Source: Hyphomonadaceae bacterium
GTDB taxonomy: Bacteria > Pseudomonadota > Alphaproteobacteria > Caulobacterales > Hyphomonadaceae
NCBI GenBank assembly: GCA_022844475.1
Contig: JALHLR010000013.1
Coordinates: forward strand, 1-64,000
DNA length: 64,000 nucleotides
Direction: 5' to 3'
Shown here: positions 1 through 7,214 of the stretch, piece after piece
Layout: the number at the start of each line of letters is the position of its first letter
Position numbering within the stretch: position 1 is the stretch's first letter
Made by a program: the position numbers and the translations under genes
The notes under the pieces: generated by a model
What the model was told of the DNA's origin: nothing
Databases searched by the model: none
Seen by the model: the letters and a program-made list of their open reading frames with translations, nothing else

Positions 1-56
1 GAGAGCGTGGCGACCGACGCAAGCATCAGGCCGTTGCGGATCGTCAGGGCAGGCAT
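1..56 (-). CDS. Partial exported protein, N-terminus only
   Basis: On the minus strand an ATG at 54-56 is preceded by GGAG about eight bases upstream and opens a frame that runs off the left edge. The 18 readable residues, MPALTIRNGLMLASVATL, look like the start of a signal peptide: a short basic head followed by a hydrophobic stretch. Nothing can be said about function because the rest lies outside the window. It would be transcribed in the same direction as icd. Confidence 0.45.
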   Translation of the reverse strand, partial: MPALTIRNGLMLASVATL

Positions 57-176
57 CAATGTCTCCGATGCGCGTGATCAATCGCAACATCGCGTGCGGG
101 CGTTGAAGCTTGGCTGAGTGGCCGTGCGCCCTGCGGAAACCTGCAACGCTGCAGGACGCCGGCCCTAAACGCGAAA

Positions 177-202
177 GGGCGGAACGCTCTCGCATTCCGC
201 CC
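177..202 (-). terminator. Hairpin after icd, probable terminator
   Basis: GGGCGGAA (177-184) and TTCCGCCC (195-202) form a perfect 8-bp stem with a 10-base loop, 28 bases past the icd stop codon. Read on the minus strand the stem is followed by TTTCGCGTTT, a weak T-rich tail, so it may act as an intrinsic terminator for icd. Confidence 0.55.
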
Positions 203-229
203 GACCGATCTCGAGTTTGTAACGAAATG

Positions 230-1450
230 TCAGGCTTCCGACATCGCTTCCTGGAAGTTGGAGGCAATCTTCTCGATGAAGCCCTCGGTCGTCAACCAAG
301 GTTGCTCTGGCCCGATCAGCAGCGACAAATCCTTGGTCATGAAGCCAGCTTCCACCGTGGCGATCACGGTCTTTTCAAGCGTGTCGGAGAATTTGGCGAG
401 CTCCGCATTGCCGTCCAGCTTGGCGCGATGGGCGAGGCCGCGCGTCCATGCGAAGATTGAGGCGACCGAGTTGGTGGAAGTCGATTTGCCCTGCTGGTGC
501 GCGCGGTAGTGACGCGTCACGGTGCCGTGCGCAGCTTCCGCTTCCACTGTCTTGCCGTCCGGCGTCATCAGCACAGACGTCATCAGCCCGAGCGAGCCAT
601 AGCCCTGCGCCACGGTGTCGGATTGCACGTCGCCGTCATAATTCTTGCACGCCCAGACATAACCGCCAGACCATTTCAGGCAGGCCGCCACCATGTCGTC
701 GATCAGGCGATGCTCATACACGCCGCCGAACGCCTTGAACTTGTCCGCGAACTCCGCGTCGAACACTTCCTGGAAGATGTCCTTGAAGCGGCCATCATAG
801 GCTTTGAGGATCGTGTTCTTGGTCGACAGGTAAACCGGCCATTTGCGCTGCAGGCCGAAGTTGAACGAAGCGCGCGCAAAATCGCGGATCGACTTGTCGA
901 GGTTGAACATGCCCATGGCGATGCCTTCGCCCGGGAAATCAAACACCTCGTGCGTGATCGGCGCGCCGCCGTCGGACGGGGTGAACGTCATTGTCAGCTT
1001 GCCTTTGCCCGGCACGCGGAAGTCAGTCGCGCGGTACTGGTCGCCGAAGGCGTGACGGCCGATCACGACCGGCTGCGTCCAGCCCGGCACGAGGCGGGGC
1101 ACGTTCTTCATCACGATTGGCTCGCGGAACACGACGCCGTCCAGAATGTTGCGGATCGTGCCGTTGGGCGACTTCCACATCTTCTTGAGCTTGAATTCCT
1201 CAACCCGTGCCTCGTCCGGCGTAATGGTCGCGCACTTCACGGCGACGCCATATTTTTTGGTGGCCTCGGCGCTGTCGATCGTCACCTGATCGTTGGTTGC
1301 ATCGCGGTTCTCGATCGACAGATCGTAATACTTCAGGTCGATGTCGAGATAGGGCAGGATCAAGCGTTCCTTGATCAGCGCCCAGATGATCCGGGTCATC
1401 TCGTCGCCGTCCATTTCGACGACTGGATTCGCAACCTTGATGACGGCCAT
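230..1450 (-). CDS. icd: NADP-dependent isocitrate dehydrogenase
   Basis: This enzyme oxidatively decarboxylates isocitrate to 2-oxoglutarate in the cytosolic TCA cycle, making NADPH. At 406 residues it matches the homodimeric eukaryote-type family common in alphaproteobacteria. The substrate loop [11 protein letters not shown] (residues 93-103; Ser94, Asn96 and Arg100) is intact. The segment GTVTRHYR (about 309-316) is the usual NADP-binding motif. The metal-binding aspartates in NYDGDVQSD are also present. The start gives the standard [21 protein letters not shown]-terminus. It is transcribed alone, diverging from the TrmJ-like gene. Confidence 0.97.
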   Translation of the reverse strand: MAVIKVANPVVEMDGDEMTRIIWALIKERLILPYLDIDLKYYDLSIENRDATNDQVTIDSAEATKKYGVAVKCATITPDEARVEEFKLKKMWKSPNGTIRNILDGVVFREPIVMKNVPRLVPGWTQPVVIGRHAFGDQYRATDFRVPGKGKLTMTFTPSDGGAPITHEVFDFPGEGIAMGMFNLDKSIRDFARASFNFGLQRKWPVYLSTKNTILKAYDGRFKDIFQEVFDAEFADKFKAFGGVYEHRLIDDMVAACLKWSGGYVWACKNYDGDVQSDTVAQGYGSLGLMTSVLMTPDGKTVEAEAAHGTVTRHYRAHQQGKSTSTNSVASIFAWTRGLAHRAKLDGNAELAKFSDTLEKTVIATVEAGFMTKDLSLLIGPEQPWLTTEGFIEKIASNFQEAMSEA

Positions 1451-1597
1451 GAAGAAGCTCCTGAAACGCGATTCCGCGGGCTATACCAGACAAGCGCCGA
1501 TGCACAATGGGTCGGTGAGGCAGTTCCGGAATCCTGCCACTCCCACGATGGAATAACCAGCTTTCCTCTCGCAATGGTTCCACACTAGAAGGCCAGC

Positions 1598-2347
1598 ATG
1601 GTCCAACCCGCCTTCATCCTCGTCGCTCCTCAGATGGGCGAGAACATCGGCGCCGCTGCGCGCGTGATGGCAAATTTCGGTCTCACCGACCTGCGCCTAG
1701 TCGCCCCACGCGACGGCTGGCCCAACCCGGCAGCGGAAACGTTGAGCGCCGGTGCGCTGCCGGACGTCGTGACAGCCACAGTGTTCGGCACCGTCGAGCA
1801 GGCGATCGCGGACTGCGCGCTGGTGCTGGCAACGACGGCCCGGCCGCGCGGGATGGAGAAGCCGGTCCTGCGCACCGCCGAGGCTGTTGAAAAGCTGCAT
1901 AGCACTCCATCACGCTCAGGCATCCTGTTCGGGGCTGAAAGGGCAGGGTTACCGAACGAGGCGGTCGCGCTTGCCGACGCCATCCTGTCCTTTCCCGTTT
2001 CCCCGCGCTTCGCGTCGCTGAACCTGGCGCAAGCTGTCGCGCTCGTCGCCCATGCCATCGCCGAAGCAGGTGCCAGCGGCCCCCCGCCCACGTTCGAGGG
2101 CGTAGGCGCACCTGCGCCGCGTGAAGAGCTGGTCGGCATGATGGAACATTTCGAGGCGGAGCTTGACCGCGCCGGCTTCTTCTACCCGGACGCAAAGCGC
2201 GCACCCATGACTCAGAACCTGCGCAACGCCTTCACGCGGGCAGGGTGGACATCGCAGGAAGTCAGCACGTTCCGGGGCGCCATAAAGGCGCTGGCGCTTG
2301 GCCGGGGAAAGGCGCGCGTAACGCGCGATGCCGACGACGCTGACTAG
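1598..2347 (+). CDS. trmJ: TrmJ-like tRNA/rRNA 2'-O-methyltransferase (SpoU family)
   Basis: SPOUT-class methyltransferase of 249 residues, predicted to use SAM for 2'-O-ribose methylation of RNA. For TrmJ the target is position 32 of tRNA. The N-terminus PAFILVAPQMGENIGAAARV is the SpoU motif 1 region. LFGAERAGLPNEAV (about 110-123) is motif 2, and SLNLAQAVALVAHAI is motif 3 of the knotted SAM site. A helical C-terminal extension of about 80 residues is typical of TrmJ. Its last four bases overlap the convergent gene at 2344. TrmJ rather than another SpoU protein is inferred from length and extension. Confidence 0.88.
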   Translation: MVQPAFILVAPQMGENIGAAARVMANFGLTDLRLVAPRDGWPNPAAETLSAGALPDVVTATVFGTVEQAIADCALVLATTARPRGMEKPVLRTAEAVEKLHSTPSRSGILFGAERAGLPNEAVALADAILSFPVSPRFASLNLAQAVALVAHAIAEAGASGPPPTFEGVGAPAPREELVGMMEHFEAELDRAGFFYPDAKRAPMTQNLRNAFTRAGWTSQEVSTFRGAIKALALGRGKARVTRDADDAD

Positions 2348-2859
2348 GAAGGCGGAAGGTATGTCGCTTCGTCGACGATCAACTGGTCGGGTGAAATCTT
2401 CTCGGTGCGCAGGCGCTCCGCTTCTTCATCTGTCAGCACGGTGATCATCGGACGGCCGCTGTTCGCGGATGGCATTGGCGCATCCGGGTCGATGGCTCCA
2501 AGGCCCTGCACGCCAAGTGATACCAAGGGATCAACTGCATCGCCCTGGCGAGGCCGTCGCCAGCCGCGGCGCTGCATCTCGCGCAGGATCTCTTCCATCG
2601 CCGCGTCCGAAACTGCCCATGGATCGCATTGAAGGGTCGACTGTGAGCTCGGCGTGGCAGAGGCGATTTGCACGGAATTGGCCTGCGCTGGTTCAGCAGC
2701 GGTCTCGCTCCAGGCATCCACGTTGACGATGGGTGGGGCATGCGCTGGCGCGGCCGTATCTGAGGACACCATAACCCCACCCGCGAACGCCAGTGAAGCA
2801 ACACCGATCGCAGCGGCGCCCAGCAAGGTTCTGGAAGCTGGCATCCCGGGTCGCTCCAT
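2344..2859 (-). CDS. Hypothetical exported protein
   Basis: A 171-residue protein of unknown function. Residues 9-30 form one hydrophobic segment (LLGAAAIGVASLAFAGGVMV) that could be a signal anchor or signal peptide. The rest is Ala/Ser/Pro-rich and then acidic, with a segment EEILREMQRRGWRRP near the middle. No enzyme motif is visible. It converges on the TrmJ-like gene with a 4-base overlap. An alternative ATG six codons downstream (2841) would give a shorter N-terminus, and neither start has a clear ribosome site. Confidence 0.6.
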   Translation of the reverse strand: MERPGMPASRTLLGAAAIGVASLAFAGGVMVSSDTAAPAHAPPIVNVDAWSETAAEPAQANSVQIASATPSSQSTLQCDPWAVSDAAMEEILREMQRRGWRRPRQGDAVDPLVSLGVQGLGAIDPDAPMPSANSGRPMITVLTDEEAERLRTEKISPDQLIVDEATYLPPS

Positions 2860-3015
2860 GCGTGTGCCCCGCCCCGATCTGCCTCAGAAACGCGCTTAAC
2901 CCGATCCGGTTCAGCCCGGCCGGCGCCGGGGGCTGACTCGCCCGGGTTCCATGCCTAGGCTGGACGCACGGGGGCGGCCTTCCGCAGATCGCCCAAGGGG
3001 ACGGTGGAGGGGTAA

Positions 3016-4038
3016 ATGATCAAGACGCTGCTCGTGGCGGCCGTCGCTGGCGGTTCTGGTTTTGCCGGATGGCTTGGGGGCAGTATCTGGCCCGCGCCGC
3101 CCGAATGGACCGACACGGTCAGCCGCACGGCGACAGACCTCCGCACGAAATTCCGTCTCGAGAATGTCAGCTTCGATGGCCTGCGCGAACTCATTCCGGA
3201 AGCCAGGTTCGCGGCGATCAAGGACGAGATAACTGACCTCGCCGTTGCGACCGGCGATATGATCGTGATCGACCGAACGCCCAGCACGCTCGAAGAGCAG
3301 CTCGACAACCTCGCGCTCGATGAGGCTTCGGCAGTTCCGGCGGGCATGGAGGTGATCACCATCCCGGCCGCGCCGCCGCCCGCGCCCACAGATGCTCCCG
3401 CGCAACCCTCAGCGCCCGGCGCCGCGATCACGCCAGCGCCTTCGCCCGTGCCCACACGGCCTTCGACAACACAGGTCATCGCGCCGTCGATCCAGACAGC
3501 CAATGCCGCGCAGATCTTTCCGGCGAAGCTCGAACTTTGCCCGCGCATGAGCATCTCCAACGCGCCGCCGAACACAAATGGCACGGTCAGCGACTATCGC
3601 CAGATCGTGCGCGTCAAGGATGCGCGCATCGCAACCTTCCCGACGCCCGGCGCCTGTCTCTCGTCCGGCTATGGTCCGCGCAATGATCGGCTCCACAAGG
3701 GCCTCGATTTCCATGCGGATGTGGGGGTGCCCGTGCTCGCAGGTGGCGATGGCGAGATCCTCGAGATCAGTTATCGCGAAGACTACGGCAACATGATCCT
3801 CATCGACCACGGCGGCGGTGTTTACACGCGCTATGCGCACCTGGCCTCGTTCGGACGCGGCCTCTCGCCGGGGGTCACCGTGAGGGCGGGTGATGCGCTC
3901 GGCCTGATGGGAAACTCGGGGAGCTACCAGATCCCCATACACCTGCATTACGAGTTACTGATCGGGGACTACCGGACGCCAAAGGGGTCGTTCGGACTTC
4001 AGCCCGTCGATCCGATGTCGTTTCCACCGGCTGAATGA
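3016..4038 (+). CDS. M23 family zinc endopeptidase (LytM-type)
   Basis: Envelope peptidase predicted to cut peptide cross-links in peptidoglycan. The 340-residue protein starts with a hydrophobic, Gly-rich signal-like segment (residues 1-25). A Pro/Ala-rich linker (about 115-155) then precedes a C-terminal LytM domain. Zinc ligands are visible: HKGLDF (His and Asp near 227-231) and IHLHYEL (HxH near 309-311). Both parts of the metal site are therefore intact and the enzyme should be active rather than a regulatory EnvC/NlpD-type pseudopeptidase. A strong ribosome site, GGAGGGG, precedes the ATG. A GC-rich hairpin lies upstream near 2909-2934. Confidence 0.9.
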   Translation: MIKTLLVAAVAGGSGFAGWLGGSIWPAPPEWTDTVSRTATDLRTKFRLENVSFDGLRELIPEARFAAIKDEITDLAVATGDMIVIDRTPSTLEEQLDNLALDEASAVPAGMEVITIPAAPPPAPTDAPAQPSAPGAAITPAPSPVPTRPSTTQVIAPSIQTANAAQIFPAKLELCPRMSISNAPPNTNGTVSDYRQIVRVKDARIATFPTPGACLSSGYGPRNDRLHKGLDFHADVGVPVLAGGDGEILEISYREDYGNMILIDHGGGVYTRYAHLASFGRGLSPGVTVRAGDALGLMGNSGSYQIPIHLHYELLIGDYRTPKGSFGLQPVDPMSFPPAE

Positions 4039-4073
4039 GTGACCTCCGACCGCGCACAAAAAAGTACCACGCG

Positions 4074-4094
4074 CAACTAGAAGTCTAGTTGACA
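4074..4094 (+). promoter_or_regulatory. Predicted BlaI-type operator overlapping a consensus -35 box
   Basis: CAACTAG (4074-4080), spacer AAGT, CTAGTTG (4085-4091) is a perfect 7-bp inverted repeat. Its right arm runs into TTGACA (4089-4094), a consensus sigma-70 -35 element. A protein bound to the repeat would block the promoter, the expected arrangement for an autoregulated BlaI-family repressor. No clear -10 hexamer is visible 16-18 bases downstream. The same core AACTAG recurs at 4133-4138. Confidence 0.6.
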
Positions 4095-4130
4095 GTCATA
4101 TCGATAAACGGCAACACTCTCCTGACCTAA

Positions 4131-4145
4131 GGAACTAGTTGTTCC
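4131..4145 (+). promoter_or_regulatory. Second AACTAGTT palindrome upstream of blaI-like gene
   Basis: GGAAC-TAGTT-GTTCC carries a 5-bp inverted repeat around the perfect 8-bp palindrome AACTAGTT (4133-4140). It shares the AACTAG core with the operator at 4074-4091, about 55 bases away, and lies between that promoter and the blaI-like ATG at 4235. Two spaced half-related operators suit cooperative binding of a dimeric winged-helix repressor. This role is inferred. Confidence 0.4.
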
Positions 4146-4234
4146 GGCCAGGTCAGGACGTCGAACCTTCGGCGAAGGCCGCAGAAGCAGGAGAAGACCC
4201 GGTCCACCGGGCCCCGACAGAAGAGAAAAACGCA

Positions 4235-4630
4235 ATGCCGAAGCCCAAATCCGACGTTCTGACCGAAGCCGAGCAGCGCATCATGCGCGTGCTCTGGGAG
4301 AAGGGAGAGGCAAGCGTGCGGGACGTCACCGATGCGCTCGAGCCAACCTATCCCGTCGCCTACAATACCGTACTCACGCTGCTGCGCATCCTGACCGACA
4401 AGGACTATGTGGTCCCTCGCCAGGACGGGCGGGCATTCATCTACAAGCCGACCGTATCCCGCGCCGAGGCTCGCTCGCGCGCGCTGCGCAAGGTGGTGTC
4501 GACCTTCTTCGAAGGATCGCCGACCGCCCTTGCGCAACACCTCATCAGAAGCGAGACCCTCAGCACGGACGAACTCCAGGCGCTGAAGGACGAACTCGAC
4601 AGCATCTCCCTGGAGGACGGCAATGACTGA
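4235..4630 (+). CDS. BlaI/MecI/CopY family transcriptional repressor
   Basis: Winged-helix DNA-binding repressor of 131 residues, the usual family length. The wing-helix region LTEAEQRIMRVLWEKGEAS to YNTVLTLLRILTDKDYV (residues 8-65) matches the family. The C-terminal helices (ALRKVVSTFFEGSPTALAQ) form the dimer part that sensor proteases of the BlaR/MecR type cleave. I chose the ATG at 4235 because it gives the canonical family start (MPKPKSD...LTEAE); the reading frame also extends upstream to 4139. Its stop overlaps the M56 gene by eight bases, so the two are translationally coupled. Inverted repeats just upstream are probable operators. Confidence 0.92.
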   Translation: MPKPKSDVLTEAEQRIMRVLWEKGEASVRDVTDALEPTYPVAYNTVLTLLRILTDKDYVVPRQDGRAFIYKPTVSRAEARSRALRKVVSTFFEGSPTALAQHLIRSETLSTDELQALKDELDSISLEDGND

Positions 4631-7055
4631 CATCAGCCTGTCTCAGACAATGGTGTTCGGCCATCTCTGGCAGAGCGTCGCCATCGCTGCGGCGCTAGCT
4701 GCGGCTTTGATCATCGGCAAGCGCATGCGCGGGGCCACACGCTATGGCCTCGGGGTCGCGGCGTTTCTTGCGAGCCTCGCGCTGCCGCTCGCGGTCTTCA
4801 TCCCGGGCCAGACGATTGTTGCCGGGCTCCTGAAGCAGCTGAATGCGCCGGTTTCTATCGCAACATCCGCGCCCGCCCTTGAAACGGTCGCTGGCGAGAG
4901 CCTGCGGGTCGAGGCGCCGGCTGCGCCCGTGGCCCCGGCCGCACCCGTTATCGTCGATGGCGTTGAGCTCCTCCCGGTCACCATGGACTCCGTGCCGATG
5001 GCGCCAGCGCAACCGCGCCCCTCCATTATCCGCGAAGACCCGGTCGCGCCCGCACATCTCATCACACTGCCTGCGATCAGCATGCCTGATATCGGCCTGC
5101 CGCTCCTCCTCATCTGGGCCGGCGTTGCCGCCTTCCTTCTTGTCCGCACGGGTCGCGACCTGATCGCCGTCGAGCGCCTCGTCGCCCGCGCGCGCCCCGC
5201 AGAGCTGCCGTCCGCGCTCAAGACGCGCTTCGCCGGCGTCCGCGTGGTCGTCAGCGCAGATGCGCCCGGCCCCATGGCCGCTGGCCTCCTGCGTCCGTCC
5301 ATCGTTCTGCCCGAAGCGATTGCTCTCGGTTCGCCCGGCATGGCCGCGCTGCTGGAGCACGAAAACGCTCACATCCGCCGCCACGATATGCTGGCAGCGC
5401 TAAGCCAGCGCATCGCGCTTGCCCTCATTTGGTGGAGCCCTGCGCTCTACTGGATCAGCCGGCGTATCGATGAGGAGCGCGAAGTCGCCTGTGACGAGGC
5501 CGCAGTCGAACGCACCGGCGACGCACGCGCCTTCGCGCGCTCGCTTACAACGCAGGCAGAGAACCAGCTGTGGGTTCGCGCCCCGCGTCTCGCCGTCGGC
5601 GCCATTGGCCCGCGCTCACATTTCAGCCGCCGCGTCCGCCGCCTTATCGATCTCGCGAAGTCCGGCGGCTCGCCTGCGCGGTATTCCGGGCGGCTCGCCT
5701 TTGCTGGTCTTGCTGTCGCCGTGGGCATCGCTGCCATGGTCACGCCCCGCTTCACCGCTAACGCCCAGCAGGCAGATGCTGGCGCCATCGGCCTGATCGC
5801 GCCCGACGCCATCGACCTGGCGCGCGACGACATCCAGCCGCCCGATCCGCCGTCCCCGCCGTCCCCGCCGGACGCGCTTGACTTCGACAGCGCCGATTTT
5901 GCTGGCTTCGGCAAAGAACTCGAAGCGATGATGGCTGAGCTTGGCCCCGAGCTCGAACTCATGATGGCCGAACTCGGACCCGAACTCGAAGCCGAGCTGG
6001 CAGGACTTTCAACCGAACTGGCAGCGATGGGTGTTGAACTCGGCGCAATGGCCAGCCTCGAGGTGATGGAGCAGATGCCCGAAATCATGGATGAGGTCCG
6101 CCGCGCCCTATCCGAAGCCGGCATCGATGCCGACAACGTCGATGGCTGGGACCAGCTGTCAGAGATCGACCGGGAAGAACTTCGCGTTGAGCTTGAGCAG
6201 GCTCGCAAGGAGATCAAGCAGGTCCTCGGGCCGGAGCTTCAGGCCGAGATCCGCGCTGCGGTGGACGAGGCGCGCCAGGAACTCGCCGTCAACCGCGAGC
6301 AGATCGCCGAAGCAATGCGCGAACAGCACGATGGCCTCGCCATCGCACGGCAGGCGCTCGCCGCGGCCCGCGACGAACTCAAGGCCGCGCGCGAGAGGGG
6401 CGACTTCAAGACCTTCGGACCTGATGGCATCAGGTTCGACTTTGATTTCGACATGGACGTGATGGAGAGTCTGCGCAAGGCCGGGATCTCGCTTGACGAC
6501 GCCTCACTCGATGGCGGAGCGCCGCGCTTCAGCGCCAACCCGCACGCCACGGCCCGCCTGCTCATCCAGGCGGCCAGCGAGTGCGATGTCGACCAGCTCA
6601 ACAAGCTCGTTGTCGAGCAGAAGATTGGCGCCAACACCCTGCTGCCCGGCCAGGGCACCGCACTCATGGCCGCCGCAGATGCCAGCTGCGCTGATGCCGC
6701 CCGCATGCTGATCAACTCCGGCGCCGATGTGAATCTCGGCTTCCCGGGGCAGGGCACGCCCCTGTCAATCGCGGCCTCCAACAGCGCACTGTCCGTCGTG
6801 CAGCTGCTGCTCAACCGCGGCGCCGATCCAAACACATCTACGCCTGGCCAGGACACCCCGCTTGTCGAAGCGATCCGCGAAGGCAATCTCGAAATCGTGA
6901 AGGCGCTCGTCGAGAAGGGCGCCGATATCAGCCGCAAATCGCTCACATCCGCCAGTCGTACCCCACTCGATCTGGCCGATCGCCATGGAGATGCCGAAAT
7001 CTCCGCCTACCTCCGCAGCAAGGTTGCTGTTGCATCGAACCCCAAGGCCAACTGA
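4623..7055 (+). CDS. BlaR1/MecR1-like M56 metalloprotease with C-terminal coiled coil and ankyrin repeats
   Basis: Membrane zinc protease (810 residues), coupled to the BlaI-like repressor and probably its activator. Hydrophobic segments lie at about 12-32, 42-62 and 158-175. The zinc motif HENAH is at 246-250, followed by EEREVACDEAAV (284-295), which supplies the third ligand. A last membrane span is at 358-375. Beyond it BlaR1 would carry a penicillin-binding sensor. Here there is instead a Pro-rich linker (405-418), an acidic region with 11-residue repeats (ELEAMMAELGP, ELELMMAELGP, ELEAELAGLST; 432-464), a long charged helix region to about 590, and about four ankyrin repeats (640-800). 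The sensor part is therefore unusual and the ligand unknown. Topology puts it in the periplasm, by inference. Confidence 0.88.
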   Translation: MTDISLSQTMVFGHLWQSVAIAAALAAALIIGKRMRGATRYGLGVAAFLASLALPLAVFIPGQTIVAGLLKQLNAPVSIATSAPALETVAGESLRVEAPAAPVAPAAPVIVDGVELLPVTMDSVPMAPAQPRPSIIREDPVAPAHLITLPAISMPDIGLPLLLIWAGVAAFLLVRTGRDLIAVERLVARARPAELPSALKTRFAGVRVVVSADAPGPMAAGLLRPSIVLPEAIALGSPGMAALLEHENAHIRRHDMLAALSQRIALALIWWSPALYWISRRIDEEREVACDEAAVERTGDARAFARSLTTQAENQLWVRAPRLAVGAIGPRSHFSRRVRRLIDLAKSGGSPARYSGRLAFAGLAVAVGIAAMVTPRFTANAQQADAGAIGLIAPDAIDLARDDIQPPDPPSPPSPPDALDFDSADFAGFGKELEAMMAELGPELELMMAELGPELEAELAGLSTELAAMGVELGAMASLEVMEQMPEIMDEVRRALSEAGIDADNVDGWDQLSEIDREELRVELEQARKEIKQVLGPELQAEIRAAVDEARQELAVNREQIAEAMREQHDGLAIARQALAAARDELKAARERGDFKTFGPDGIRFDFDFDMDVMESLRKAGISLDDASLDGGAPRFSANPHATARLLIQAASECDVDQLNKLVVEQKIGANTLLPGQGTALMAAADASCADAARMLINSGADVNLGFPGQGTPLSIAASNSALSVVQLLLNRGADPNTSTPGQDTPLVEAIREGNLEIVKALVEKGADISRKSLTSASRTPLDLADRHGDAEISAYLRSKVAVASNPKAN

Positions 7056-7061
7056 CGCCTC

Positions 7062-7075
7062 CCGCGTTAACGCGG
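7062..7075. promoter_or_regulatory. 14-bp perfect palindrome between the M56 gene and the TonB receptor
   Basis: CCGCGTTAACGCGG is perfectly self-complementary and starts seven bases after the M56 stop codon. It could be part of a terminator or an operator for the receptor gene 140 bases downstream. No T-run follows, so a protein-binding site is as likely. A second near-palindrome, TTCCTT-G-AAGGAA (7169-7181), lies in the receptor leader. Confidence 0.35.
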
Positions 7076-7214
7076 CCTAAGGACGAGCGCAGCACATCGA
7101 ACGGTCTCATGCAGCCTCAGGGCCGCATGCGATCTCTGGAGTGAACGGCGCACTCCGGGCGGCGGTGGTTCCTTGAAGGAATCGTCTCGTGCAAAGGCCG
7201 CGCGGGGACTGAGA

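Noticed and set aside
497-1588. Plus-strand frame of 363 codons across icd.
   Set aside because: Shadow frame of the GC-biased icd gene; His/Arg-rich with no family motifs.
7173-7214. TTG start for the first TonB receptor.
   Set aside because: The ATG at 7215 begins the basic head of the signal peptide and has a better ribosome site. The TTG lies inside a palindrome.
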